Part shown: positions 20,024 through 28,477 of the stretch, one piece after another
Position numbering within the stretch: position 1 is the stretch's first letter
Layout: every line of letters starts with the position of its first letter
Assembly: GCF_005870025.1 (NCBI RefSeq)
Contig: NZ_VATA01000016.1
Span: 1 to 64,000, forward strand
From: Poseidonocella sp. HB161398
GTDB lineage: Bacteria > Pseudomonadota > Alphaproteobacteria > Rhodobacterales > Rhodobacteraceae
Reading direction: 5' to 3'
DNA: 64,000 nucleotides
The notes under the pieces: generated by a model
What the model saw: only the letters and a program-made list of their open reading frames with translations
The model's database searches: none
Told to the model about the DNA's origin: nothing
Position numbers and translations under genes: made by a program

Positions 20024-20413
20024 ATGGCTGATGTGAACCGGGGCAACCGGCCGCTTTCTCCTTTCATGCTGGGACAGTACTACCGACCGCAGATCGGCTC
20101 CGTCACGTCGATCCTCAACCGTGCCGCGGGCGTCGGGCTGATCGTCGGCGCACTGCTCTGCGTCTGGTGGCTGCTCGCTGCCGCGTCCGGGCCGGAATAT
20201 TTCGGCATGGTCGACTGGATCGTCACCAGCTACCTGGGCGACCTCGTCATGTTCCTGTCGGTCTGGGCGCTGTGGTACCACGCGCTGGCCGGCGTGCGCC
20301 ACCTGATCTGGGACGCGGGCAAGTGCCTCGACCTGAAGGAAGCGCAGCTTCTGGGCAAGATCGTCATCGTCGGGTCGGTGGTGCTGACCCTCTTCACCGC
20401 CCTTGTCGTGTAA
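20024..20413 (+). CDS. sdhC: Succinate dehydrogenase, cytochrome b556 subunit
   Basis: A 129-residue membrane anchor with three helices. RPLSPFMLGQYYRPQIGSVTSILNR is the SdhC N-terminal signature (quinone-site Ser/Arg region), and WALWYHALAGVRHLIWD contains the haem-ligand histidine. RBS GAGAGGGT. First gene of the sdh operon, 14 bp from sdhD. Confidence 0.95.
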   Translation: MADVNRGNRPLSPFMLGQYYRPQIGSVTSILNRAAGVGLIVGALLCVWWLLAAASGPEYFGMVDWIVTSYLGDLVMFLSVWALWYHALAGVRHLIWDAGKCLDLKEAQLLGKIVIVGSVVLTLFTALVV

Positions 20414-20426
20414 GGAGACCCGAGCA

Positions 20427-20798
20427 ATGGCATTCTACACGGACCGCAAGCGCGCCGTCGGCATGGGCTCCGCCAAGACCGGGACCGAGAATTTCTGGCG
20501 CATGACCGTGAGCTCCTACGCGCTCCTGATCCTGACGCCGCTCTTCCTCTTCACCTTCGGGCCGCAGCTGGGCAAGCCCTACGAAGAGGTTGTCGCCTAT
20601 TTCGCGAAGCCTTTCCCCGCGGTGATCGCCGGGCTGATGATCACCGTCGGCTTCCTGCATTTCATCCGCGGCATGCGCATGGTTCTCGAAGACTACACCC
20701 ACGGCATGGTCCGCGAGTGGCTGGTCATCGCCGTCACCTGCGTGTCCTACTTCGCGATCGGCTGCGGGCTGTTCGCGCTCGCGCGCCTGGCCCTCTGA
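20427..20798 (+). CDS. sdhD: Succinate dehydrogenase, hydrophobic membrane anchor subunit
   Basis: 123 residues with three transmembrane helices. It starts [20 protein letters not shown], typical of alphaproteobacterial SdhD, and includes [15 protein letters not shown] with the haem-binding His region. ATG 20427 sits behind AAGGAGACCC. The stop is 20 bp before sdhA. Confidence 0.95.
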   Translation: MAFYTDRKRAVGMGSAKTGTENFWRMTVSSYALLILTPLFLFTFGPQLGKPYEEVVAYFAKPFPAVIAGLMITVGFLHFIRGMRMVLEDYTHGMVREWLVIAVTCVSYFAIGCGLFALARLAL

Positions 20799-20818
20799 AG
20801 ACGGAGCATACGAAGACA

Positions 20819-22621
20819 ATGGCTTCCTACGAATACGAATCCCACGACTACGACGTCGTGGTGGTCGGCGCCGGCGGGGCAGGTCTCCGCGCGACCCTCG
20901 GCATGGCCGAGCAGGGGCTGAAGACCGCCTGCATCTCGAAGGTTTTCCCGACCCGCTCGCACACGGTCGCGGCCCAGGGCGGCATCGCCGCCTCGCTGTC
21001 GAACATGGGTCCGGACAACTGGCAGTGGCACATGTACGACACCGTCAAGGGGTCGGACTGGCTCGGCGACACCGACGCGATGGAATACCTGGCGCGCTCG
21101 GCGCCCGCGGCGGTCTACGAGCTGGAGCATTACGGCGTGCCCTTCTCGCGGACCGAGGAAGGCAAGATCTACCAGCGTCCCTTCGGCGGCCACACCACCG
21201 AATTCGGCGAAGGCCCGCCCGTGCAGCGCACCTGCGCCGCGGCCGACCGCACCGGCCACGCCATCCTGCACACGCTCTACGGCCAGTCGCTGAAGAACAA
21301 CGCGGAATTCTACATCGAGTACTTCGCCATCGACCTCCTGATGGAGGACGGCGCCTGCAAGGGCGTGCTGTGCTGGAAGCTCGATGACGGCACGATGCAT
21401 GTCTTCAACGCCAAGATGGTCGTGCTGGCCACCGGCGGCTACGGCCGCGCCTACTTCTCGGCGACCTCCGCCCATACCTGCACCGGCGACGGCGGCGGCA
21501 TGGTGGCGCGCGCGGGCCTGGCGCTGCAGGACATGGAATTCGTGCAGTTCCACCCGACCGGCATCTACGGCTCGGGCTGCCTGATCACCGAGGGCGCCCG
21601 CGGCGAGGGCGGCTACCTGACCAACTCGGAAGGGGAGCGCTTCATGGAGCGCTATGCGCCGACCTACAAGGACCTGGCGCCGCGCGACTATGTCAGCCGC
21701 TCGATGACCATGGAAATCCGCGAGGGCCGCGGCGTGGGCGAGCATGGCGACCACATCTTCCTGCACCTCAACCACCTGCCGCCGGAGACCCTGGCCGAGC
21801 GCCTGCCGGGCATCTCGGAAAGCGCCAAGATCTTCGCGGGCGTGGACGTCAACAAGGAGCCGATCCCGGTCCTGCCGACGGTCCACTACAACATGGGCGG
21901 CATCCCCACCAACTACTGGGGCGAAGTGCTGAACCCGACTGCCGAGAACCCGACCGCCGTCGTTCCGGGCCTGATGGCCGTGGGCGAAGCGGGCTGCGCC
22001 TCGGTGCACGGGGCGAACCGCCTCGGCTCCAACTCGCTGATCGACCTCGTGGTCTTCGGCCGGGCCGCGGCCATCCGCGCCGGCGAAACCGTCGACCGCG
22101 GCGCCGCGATCCCGAAGGCGCCGGTGTCGGAAATCGACAAGGCCTTCGACCGGTTCGACGGGCTGCGCTACGCCCAGGGCGGCACGCCGACGGCCGAGCT
22201 GCGCCTCGAGATGCAGCGCACGATGCAGGCCGACGCGGCCGTGTTCCGCGCCTCGGACTCGCTGAAGGACGGCGTCGAGAAGATGACCGCCATCGCCGGC
22301 AAGCTCTCGGACCTGCATGTCACCGACACGTCGCTGGTCTGGAACTCCGACCTGATGGAGACGCTGGAGCTGACCAACCTGATGCCGAACGCGCTGGCCA
22401 CGATCGTGGGCGCCGAGGCCCGCCACGAGAGCCGCGGCGCGCATGCGCACGAGGACTACCCGGATCGCGACGACGAGAAGTGGCGCGTCCACTCGATCAT
22501 GCGCGTCGAGGGCACCGCGGTCGATCTCAGCTACCGTCCGGTCATCGTCGATCCGCTGACCAACGAGGACGAGGGCGGCATCAGCCTGAAGCGCATCGCG
22601 CCGAAAGCCCGGACCTTCTGA
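20819..22621 (+). CDS. sdhA: Succinate dehydrogenase flavoprotein subunit
   Basis: A 600-residue FAD subunit that oxidises succinate to fumarate. The FAD motif GAGGAG is at 17-22. [10 protein letters not shown] carries His48, the covalent FAD attachment site. The substrate region includes [17 protein letters not shown] and ARGEGG. The C-terminus ends [11 protein letters not shown] longer ORF reading begins in sdhD, but ATG 20819 gives the family start [17 protein letters not shown]. Confidence 0.98.
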   Translation: MASYEYESHDYDVVVVGAGGAGLRATLGMAEQGLKTACISKVFPTRSHTVAAQGGIAASLSNMGPDNWQWHMYDTVKGSDWLGDTDAMEYLARSAPAAVYELEHYGVPFSRTEEGKIYQRPFGGHTTEFGEGPPVQRTCAAADRTGHAILHTLYGQSLKNNAEFYIEYFAIDLLMEDGACKGVLCWKLDDGTMHVFNAKMVVLATGGYGRAYFSATSAHTCTGDGGGMVARAGLALQDMEFVQFHPTGIYGSGCLITEGARGEGGYLTNSEGERFMERYAPTYKDLAPRDYVSRSMTMEIREGRGVGEHGDHIFLHLNHLPPETLAERLPGISESAKIFAGVDVNKEPIPVLPTVHYNMGGIPTNYWGEVLNPTAENPTAVVPGLMAVGEAGCASVHGANRLGSNSLIDLVVFGRAAAIRAGETVDRGAAIPKAPVSEIDKAFDRFDGLRYAQGGTPTAELRLEMQRTMQADAAVFRASDSLKDGVEKMTAIAGKLSDLHVTDTSLVWNSDLMETLELTNLMPNALATIVGAEARHESRGAHAHEDYPDRDDEKWRVHSIMRVEGTAVDLSYRPVIVDPLTNEDEGGISLKRIAPKARTF

Positions 22622-22662
22622 TGCCGCGGCTTCCTCTCCTGCCCGTGGCACGCCGTGCCGCG

Positions 22663-22687
22663 CCGGCCGCCCTTGCGGGCGGGCCGG
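22663..22687 (+). terminator. GC-rich hairpin after sdhA
   Basis: CCGGCCGCCC / GGGCGGGCCGG can form a strong stem about 40 bp after the sdhA stop, without a T-run. It lies between sdhA and the inserted GT61 gene and could attenuate transcription toward GT61-sdhB or stabilise the sdhCDA message. The role is inferred. Confidence 0.35.
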
Positions 22688-22886
22688 GGCAGGGAGGGGC
22701 AGCGCATCGCCAGGCGGCTCCTGCCGCCTTCCGCACCGGGCGGCGCCCGGCCGGTGCGCCCGTGTTCCGAAACGATTTCCGCCCCGAACGGAACCGCGCC
22801 GTGGCGTGGTCCGCTGCCGGGGCCGTTGCCCCCCGCGACCGCTGCAACGGCGCGGGGCTGCGCGTGCCGCGCTGAAAGGTCGATCG

Positions 22887-24353
22887 ATGCGCTTCCGTCT
22901 GAGGACGATTCTTCCCGAAGGGCGCGCCGCCGAGAAGGCGGGCGGCGCTTCGGGTGCGGATCTGCCTCCTGCGGCGCCGCCGTCGCCGCGCGGGCCGAAA
23001 CTGATCGAGAAGCTCGCCAGCGACGCCTTCCTGCGCAGCTACGAGAACATCCTGGTCGAACCGGCCACGGCCTGGGGCTGGCCCGCCGGGCCGGTCTGGC
23101 CGCCCGAACCCCAGCCCAAGCCCAAGCCTCCGTCCGAAGCCGCGCCGGATGCGGCCGCGCCCGCCGACGGAACGCCCGCCGAGACGGCGCCCGAGACGCC
23201 GCCGCCGGGCCTGCAGCGCCACTGGGTCAACGGCCATGCCGTTCTGACGCCGCCGGAGACCTCCGGCCGCGAGCCCGAGGTGATCGAGGGCCCCTGCGTC
23301 TGGGCCGGTGCGCTGATGGGCCATTTCGGCCATTTCGTCGCCGAGCACTGCCAGCGCCTGCTGTTCTCGCGGATGCTGATGCCCAAGGCGCGCTACATCT
23401 TCACCCTGCCCGAAGGGCGGGGGGTGAAGAGCGTGCCGTCGTATTTCTGGCATCTCTGCGACTGGTTCGAGGTCCCGCGCGAGCAGATCCTCTTCCTCAC
23501 CGACCGGCCGCTCCTGGTGCGCGAGCTGCATGTGCTGCGCCAGGGCGAGCAGCTCGAGCGGATCAACCTGCCCTTCGACGTGATCCACCACGAATGGTGC
23601 GGTCCGCTGCCGGAATACCTGCAGGCGCTGGCCGAGCTGCACAAGGTCAAGGAGATCGACTTCGCCTCGGGCGGGACGGTCTATGTCTCGCGCTCGCAGC
23701 TGGCGCCGCTGACCGTGCGGATGCCGGGCGAGAGCTACCTGGAGAAGCGGCTGCAGGATCTGGGCGTCACCGTGATCTGGCCGGAGAAATCGCCGCTGGC
23801 CGAGCAGATCGAGGCCTATGCCACCGCCAAGCGGATCATCTTCGCCGAGGGCTCCTCGGTCCATGTGCGCCAGTTCCTGGGCTACCTGCCGCAGGATCTG
23901 TGCATCCTGGTGCGGCGCAAGGGCGCCCGCTTCGGCCGCGAGCACCTGGAACCCAGGGCGAAGAGCCTGAGCTATATCGACCCAATCGCCTGCAACGTGC
24001 TCTTCACGGTCACGCCGGACGGCTCGCCCTCGCGCCATACCTCGATCCCGATCTTCGACCAGGATCTGCTGCTGCAGCAATTCGCCGAATTCGGCATCGA
24101 CCTCGCGCCGGTCTGGGACCGCGCCGCCTACGAGCGCGCGCATGACCGCGACCTGGCCGACTGGGTCCGCGCCAGCTGCGACGAGGCCGGGATCGAGGGC
24201 ATCGCCCACGGGATCAACATCATGAATGCCAGCCTCCTGGGCTCGGGCCGGATCGAGTACATGCCGAAGCTGCGCCGCGTCGCGATGATGCGCCGCCGCG
24301 GCCTGATCGAGCAGCGCGATGCCGAGGCTTCCGGAAAGGCCGGGACGCCGTGA
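22887..24353 (+). CDS. Glycosyltransferase family 61 (DUF563) protein
   Basis: 488 residues. After a Pro-rich, low-complexity segment (about 35-115), the core includes GPCVWAGALMGHFGHFVAEHCQR, SSVHVRQFLGYLP and RRKGARF, the pattern of DUF563/GT61 enzymes. In eukaryotes such enzymes transfer xylose or GlcNAc; bacterial members are thought to act on surface polysaccharides. It sits inside the sdh operon between sdhA and sdhB, on the same strand. ATG 22887 has AAAGG upstream. The acceptor is unknown. Confidence 0.8.
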   Translation: MRFRLRTILPEGRAAEKAGGASGADLPPAAPPSPRGPKLIEKLASDAFLRSYENILVEPATAWGWPAGPVWPPEPQPKPKPPSEAAPDAAAPADGTPAETAPETPPPGLQRHWVNGHAVLTPPETSGREPEVIEGPCVWAGALMGHFGHFVAEHCQRLLFSRMLMPKARYIFTLPEGRGVKSVPSYFWHLCDWFEVPREQILFLTDRPLLVRELHVLRQGEQLERINLPFDVIHHEWCGPLPEYLQALAELHKVKEIDFASGGTVYVSRSQLAPLTVRMPGESYLEKRLQDLGVTVIWPEKSPLAEQIEAYATAKRIIFAEGSSVHVRQFLGYLPQDLCILVRRKGARFGREHLEPRAKSLSYIDPIACNVLFTVTPDGSPSRHTSIPIFDQDLLLQQFAEFGIDLAPVWDRAAYERAHDRDLADWVRASCDEAGIEGIAHGINIMNASLLGSGRIEYMPKLRRVAMMRRRGLIEQRDAEASGKAGTP

Positions 24354-24490
24354 CCCGCCTCCGTCCATATCGCCGCCTCCGCCGCCTTGGCGGGGGCCCT
24401 GTCACACCGGGCGCCGCCTGCAGCTGCTGCCCGTCCACCTTCCACGTCAAGGGGCCGGCCCGAACCGGTCTTGTCAGCTAGGAGAGAACC

Positions 24491-25270
24491 ATGGTTCAGT
24501 TCACCCTGCCGAAGAACTCCAAGATCACCACGGGCAAGACGTGGCCGAAGCCGGAAGGCGCGACCAATGTCCGGAAGTTCCAGATCTACCGCTGGAGCCC
24601 CGAAGACGGCCAGAACCCGCGGGTCGACACCTATTTCCTCGACATGGACAAATGCGGTCCGATGGTCCTGGACGCGCTGATCAAGATCAAGAACGAGATC
24701 GACCCGACCCTGACCTTCCGCCGGTCCTGCCGCGAGGGCATCTGCGGCTCCTGCGCGATGAATATCGACGGGATCAACACGCTCGCCTGCATCTACGGGC
24801 TCGACGAGATCAAGGGCGATGTCCGCATCTACCCGCTGCCGCACATGCCGGTGGTCAAGGACCTGATCCCCGACCTGACCCATTTCTACGCCCAGCACGC
24901 CTCGATCATGCCCTGGCTGGAAACCAAGACGAACCGTCCGGCCAAGGAATGGCGCCAGTCGATCGAGGACCGCAAGAAGCTCGACGGGCTCTATGAATGC
25001 GTGATGTGCGCCAGCTGCTCGACCTCCTGCCCGAGCTACTGGTGGAACGGCGACCGCTATCTCGGCCCGGCCGCGCTGCTGCACGCCTACCGCTGGCTGA
25101 TCGACAGCCGCGACGAGGCGACCGGCGAGCGCCTCGACTATCTCGAGGATCCGTTCAAGCTCTACCGCTGCCACACGATCATGAACTGCGCCGAGACCTG
25201 CCCCAAGGGCCTGAACCCGGCAAAGGCGATCGCCTCCATCAAGAAGATGATGGTGGAACGCCAATACTGA
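24491..25270 (+). CDS. sdhB: Succinate dehydrogenase iron-sulfur subunit
   Basis: A 259-residue iron-sulfur protein. The [2Fe-2S] domain has [15 protein letters not shown]...C. The ferredoxin-like domain has [11 protein letters not shown] and [18 protein letters not shown] for the [4Fe-4S] and [3Fe-4S] clusters. RBS AGGAGAGAA. It is separated from sdhA by the GT61 gene. Confidence 0.98.
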   Translation: MVQFTLPKNSKITTGKTWPKPEGATNVRKFQIYRWSPEDGQNPRVDTYFLDMDKCGPMVLDALIKIKNEIDPTLTFRRSCREGICGSCAMNIDGINTLACIYGLDEIKGDVRIYPLPHMPVVKDLIPDLTHFYAQHASIMPWLETKTNRPAKEWRQSIEDRKKLDGLYECVMCASCSTSCPSYWWNGDRYLGPAALLHAYRWLIDSRDEATGERLDYLEDPFKLYRCHTIMNCAETCPKGLNPAKAIASIKKMMVERQY

Positions 25271-25292
25271 TCTGCGCAGCCGCGCAATCGAA

Positions 25293-25316
25293 GGGCCCCG
25301 GCATCGTCCGGGGCCC
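25293..25316 (+). terminator. Terminator of the sdh operon
   Basis: A perfect 9-bp stem GGGCCCCGG / CCGGGGCCC with a 6-nt loop, followed by TCTGCGTT. It lies 23 bp after the sdhB stop. The T-run is weak. Confidence 0.6.
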
Positions 25317-25336
25317 TCTGCGTTCGGAGGGGCCCG

Positions 25337-25552
25337 ATGTTCATTTTCCTGCTCGTGCTGGTCGCCGTCCTCGTCTGGATGGCCGTCACCTTCCGCGCGC
25401 GGAAGGCGGTGAAGGACTGCCGCTGGCGCGAGAATCGCGCGAAGGACAGCGCCGAGGGGCGCTATTTCATCTGCATGAATTGCGGCGCCGAGACCCGGAC
25501 CGGCGATGCGAAGCCGCCGCGGAGCTGCCTGCGGCCGCGGGGCGGCGACTAG
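25337..25552 (+). CDS. Small membrane-anchored zinc-ribbon-like protein
   Basis: 71 residues. One N-terminal transmembrane helix (FIFLLVLVAVLVWMAVTF) is followed by a basic segment and a ribbon-like FICMNCGAETRTGD with a further cysteine (SCLRP). The CxxC and downstream Cys could bind metal with a fourth ligand missing. The RBS GGAGG supports expression. Its stop overlaps the stop of the convergent LysE gene by 4 bp. Function unknown. Confidence 0.65.
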   Translation: MFIFLLVLVAVLVWMAVTFRARKAVKDCRWRENRAKDSAEGRYFICMNCGAETRTGDAKPPRSCLRPRGGD

Positions 25553-26178
25553 CTCCGGGCGAGGAGCAGCCGCAGCCCGGCCGCCCCGAAAAGCAGCGCC
25601 AGCGCGCCCTCGATCCCGCGCCGCGCCCGGCGGTAGGCCCGGCCCAGCACCGGCAGCGAGAAGAGCAGCGCATAGCCGCCGAAGATCGCCAGTCCCAGCG
25701 CCGCACAGCCCGCCAGCATCATCGCCAGCGTGCCCTCGGGCGCCCCGGGGCGCAGCCCCAGCGACATGATGGCGACCCAGCCGAGCACGGATTTCGGATT
25801 GCCCAGATGCAGGAGCAGCCCGCGGCGGTACTGCGCCAGGCGCGAGGCCGGGCTGGCGCCGGTCCCGCCCGCGGCATCGGCCGACAGCGCCGAGCGCGCG
25901 GTCTTCCAGGCGATCCACAGCAGGTAGAGCCCGCCCGCGATCTTCACCGCCGTCAGCGCCCCGGCAAATCGGGCCAGCAGCGCCGAGAGCCCGGCCGCGG
26001 CCAGCGCCGCCCAGACCAGGCTGCCGGTGACGACGCCGAGCGCCAGGGCCAGGGCCGCGCCGCGCCCGCGCGCCATCGCCGTGCCCATGATCGCCAGCGT
26101 GCTGGGTCCGGGGCTGGCGACGGCCACGGCATATGTGGCATAGACGGGCAGAAGATGATGATAGAGCTCGAGCTGCAT
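25549..26178 (-). CDS. LysE family amino-acid exporter
   Basis: A 209-residue permease with about six hydrophobic segments. The N-terminal YAVAVASPGPSTLAIMGTAMARG matches the conserved PGP region of the LysE/RhtB superfamily, and LGNPKSVLGWVAIMSL is the second family block. It exports amino acids or analogues; the substrate is not predictable. The ORF is open far upstream, but ATG 26178 gives the family start. Confidence 0.88.
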   Translation of the reverse strand: MQLELYHHLLPVYATYAVAVASPGPSTLAIMGTAMARGRGAALALALGVVTGSLVWAALAAAGLSALLARFAGALTAVKIAGGLYLLWIAWKTARSALSADAAGGTGASPASRLAQYRRGLLLHLGNPKSVLGWVAIMSLGLRPGAPEGTLAMMLAGCAALGLAIFGGYALLFSLPVLGRAYRRARRGIEGALALLFGAAGLRLLLARS

Positions 26179-26319
26179 GGGCCTTGTCCTGTCCGCGGTC
26201 CCTCGTCGGCCCGAGGATAGCGGCAGCGGCCCGGCGCTGTCCCCGAAATCCGGCCGCGGGCCGGGGCAGGCGGCGCAGCGCGCAGGCAAAGCGGCGCCGA
26301 AACGGGCAGGGAGACAGGC

Positions 26320-27216
26320 ATGGACCTTGTGAACAGGCGCTCCGGCGCAGGGGAGGGCGTTGCCCCGGCGCTGCCCGAGGGGCCGTTCCGCTTTGTGGTG
26401 CTCGATGTCGAGACCGCCAATAGCGACCCCTCGAGCATCAGCCAGATCGGCCTCGCCTGCGTCCGCGCCGATGGCGGGATCGAGGTCTTCGCCAGCTATG
26501 TCGATCCCTGTTGCCGCTTCTCCTCCTTCAATATCCAGCTCACCGGCATCCGCCCCGAGACCGTCCGCGGCGCGCCGCGCTTTGCCGAGATGCTGCCGCC
26601 GCTCTGCCGCCTGCTCGACGGGCTGCCGGTGATCCAGCACAGCAGCTTCGACCGCCGGGCGATCGGCGCCGCCTCTGCCGAGGCCGGGCTCGCGCCGCCG
26701 GACTGGGACTGGCATGACAGCCTGCCGATGGCGCGCCGCGCCTGGCCGGAATTCAAGGGGCAGGGCGGCCACGGGCTCGGCCATCTCAAAGAGCGGCTTT
26801 CGCTCGACTTCGAGCATCACGACGCGGGCGAGGATGCCCGTGCCACCGCGCAGGTGGTGCTGATGGCCGAGGACCGGCTGGGCTGCGACTTCCGCCAGAT
26901 CGCCGCCCGTCCCGCTGCCCGGGCAAAGCCGCGCCCGGCGGCGCCGCGCGGGCTCGAGGGCGTGGTGGTCTTCGCCGGGCAGATGGCGATGCCGCGCGAG
27001 GAGGCGGCGGCGCAAGCGCGGGCGGCCGGGCTCTCGGTGCAGGTCAATGTCACCCGGTCGATCACGCTTCTCGTCGTGGGCGATGCCGACTTGCACGGTA
27101 CGCCGGACCGCCGCCACCGCCGGGTGCAGGAGATGCGCGCCGCAGGCCACAAGGTGGCGATCCTGGGCGAAAGCGCCTTCCTGGCGATGCTGGCAAGACG
27201 CGCTGTTCAGCCGTGA
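26320..27216 (+). CDS. DEDDh 3'-5' exonuclease with C-terminal BRCT domain
   Basis: 298 residues. The exonuclease domain (about 25-185) has VVLDVETAN (Exo I D-E), VIQHSSFDRRA (Exo II) and HDAGEDARAT (Exo III His and Asp), as in the DnaQ epsilon-like family. The C-terminal part (about 210-295, GLEGVVVFAGQM then VTRSITLLVVGDAD) fits a BRCT domain, which binds phosphoprotein or DNA ends. RBS GGGAG. Similar Exo-BRCT proteins occur in many bacteria; a role in DNA repair is inferred. Confidence 0.8.
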   Translation: MDLVNRRSGAGEGVAPALPEGPFRFVVLDVETANSDPSSISQIGLACVRADGGIEVFASYVDPCCRFSSFNIQLTGIRPETVRGAPRFAEMLPPLCRLLDGLPVIQHSSFDRRAIGAASAEAGLAPPDWDWHDSLPMARRAWPEFKGQGGHGLGHLKERLSLDFEHHDAGEDARATAQVVLMAEDRLGCDFRQIAARPAARAKPRPAAPRGLEGVVVFAGQMAMPREEAAAQARAAGLSVQVNVTRSITLLVVGDADLHGTPDRRHRRVQEMRAAGHKVAILGESAFLAMLARRAVQP

Positions 27217-27344
27217 AATAAAGTTTCTGCTGCGGTGCAGCGAGCGCATGGCGAGGTTGCATTCTTGGGGGAGGTCATCGCATCAGCCATGGACTATGTG
27301 AGGGCCATCGGGAGGTTGACAATCCTAGCCCCTGGAGAGGTTCC

Positions 27345-27494
27345 ATGAACGACGTTCGCCAAATCCGCCAGTACGATGCCGACGAAGCCATTGCCATCTT
27401 CGAGGATTCCGTGTCCTATTACATGCCGGAAGACCTGATCGAAGAAGCAACCGCCTCTGACGACTCGCTGGTCGCCTATTCCGAAGCCGCCTGA
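27345..27494 (+). CDS. Small acidic protein, 49 residues, unknown function
   Basis: ATG behind GGAGAGGTTCC. The translation MNDVRQIRQYDADEAIAIFE is followed by an acidic region DSVSYYMPEDLIEEATASDD and ends AYSEAA. It is strongly acidic and has codon usage like its neighbours. A 19-codon ORF (27289-27348) overlaps its ATG by ATGA. A nested inverted repeat follows at 27501-27547. I know no family for it. Confidence 0.55.
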   Translation: MNDVRQIRQYDADEAIAIFEDSVSYYMPEDLIEEATASDDSLVAYSEAA

Positions 27495-27500
27495 TCCGGC

Positions 27501-27547
27501 GGCACGGAGCTTCGGGGCAGACAGCCCCTCTTGTCCGCGTCCGTGCC
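27501..27547 (+). terminator. Nested hairpin after the small acidic ORF
   Basis: Outer stem GGCACGGA / TCCGTGCC and inner stem GGGGC / GCCCC, the latter followed by TCTTGT. It starts 6 bp after the stop of the 49-residue ORF and precedes the DUF1989 gene, which suggests a separate small transcript. Confidence 0.5.
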
Positions 27548-27561
27548 CCACGGGCGCGTTT

Positions 27562-28419
27562 ATGATTCCGGAGGGAGCCGAGAGCGCCGTGACCGAGCCC
27601 GAAGATGCCGCAGAGCGCCGCGCCCGGCCGGCCGTGATCTGCTATCCCGACGAGACGCTGCCCCGCCCCGATCTGGCCGCCATGGCCCGGGCGCGCGTCG
27701 GCATGTCCCTCGTCGAGACCGTCATCGTCCCCCCGCGCGAGGCCGCCTGCTTCCGCGTCGCCCGCGGCCAGGTCTTCCGCATCGTCTCGGTCGAGGGGCC
27801 GCAGGTCGGCGATTTCAACCTCTGGAACGCCCATGACCTCTCCGAGCGCTTCTATTCCGGCAAGACCCGGGCGCTGCACGGCACCCATCTCGGTACCGGC
27901 GACCGGATGTGGTCGAGCTTCCCGGCGCTGCGGCCGATGGCGACGATCCTCGCCGACACGCTCGGCTGGTACGGGATCGACGCCGATGGCGGCTCGGTCC
28001 ATGACGTGATCGGCACGCGCTGCGACCCCTATACCCACAACCTGCTCTCGGGCGGGCAGTACCATCATTGCTGCCATTCTAACCTGACCCGGGCGCTGGC
28101 CGCCGAAACCGGCATGACCCCGGCCGAGGCAGAGCCCTTCGTCCATGATGTGCTCAATGTCTTCATGTGCACCGGCTTCACCCGCGATACCGGGCAGTAC
28201 TTCATGAAGGCCTCGCCGGTGCGGCCCGGGGACTACCTGGAATTCTTCGCGGAAATGGACCTGCTCGGCGCGCTCAGCGCCTGCCCGGGCGGCGATTGCG
28301 GCGCGGAGCATTCCTCGGACGCGGCCGCCTGCCATCCCATGGCGATCGAGATCTACGGGCCCGCCGCGGACTGGCCCGAGAGCCCGCGCTCGGGCTACGA
28401 CCGCAGCCACGGGCTCTGA
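27562..28419 (+). CDS. DUF1989 (urea carboxylase-associated) family protein
   Basis: 285 residues. The core PQVGDFNLWNAHDLSERF, GTRCDPYTHNLLSGG and YHHCCHSNL with conserved Cys/His residues is typical of DUF1989, which is often encoded with urea carboxylase and aminomethyltransferase-like proteins. Neither partner is adjacent here. Metal binding is suggested by the Cys/His cluster. The start is uncertain: ATG 27562 has a weak RBS, while the GTG at 27589 lies after GGAGGGAG. Confidence 0.8.
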   Translation: MIPEGAESAVTEPEDAAERRARPAVICYPDETLPRPDLAAMARARVGMSLVETVIVPPREAACFRVARGQVFRIVSVEGPQVGDFNLWNAHDLSERFYSGKTRALHGTHLGTGDRMWSSFPALRPMATILADTLGWYGIDADGGSVHDVIGTRCDPYTHNLLSGGQYHHCCHSNLTRALAAETGMTPAEAEPFVHDVLNVFMCTGFTRDTGQYFMKASPVRPGDYLEFFAEMDLLGALSACPGGDCGAEHSSDAAACHPMAIEIYGPAADWPESPRSGYDRSHGL

Positions 28420-28446
28420 GCCCGGGATCCCGGGCCCAGGAGAGGC

Positions 28447-28469
28447 GTGGAGAACCCTCGGTTCTCCAC
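28447..28469. terminator. Bidirectional terminator between DUF1989 gene and aldo/keto reductase gene
   Basis: A perfect 10-bp stem GTGGAGAACC / GGTTCTCCAC with loop CTC, between two convergent genes. TTCC follows on the plus side. Confidence 0.6.
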
Positions 28470-28477
28470 TTCCCCGT

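Noticed and set aside
20747-22651. A 634-codon minus-strand frame antisense to sdhA
   Set aside because: sdhA is certain by its motifs; the antisense frame is Arg/Ala-rich and featureless.
27316-27321. A perfect TTGACA as a promoter of the small acidic ORF
   Set aside because: It is only 24 bp from the start codon, with no room for a -10 box and a ribosome-binding site.
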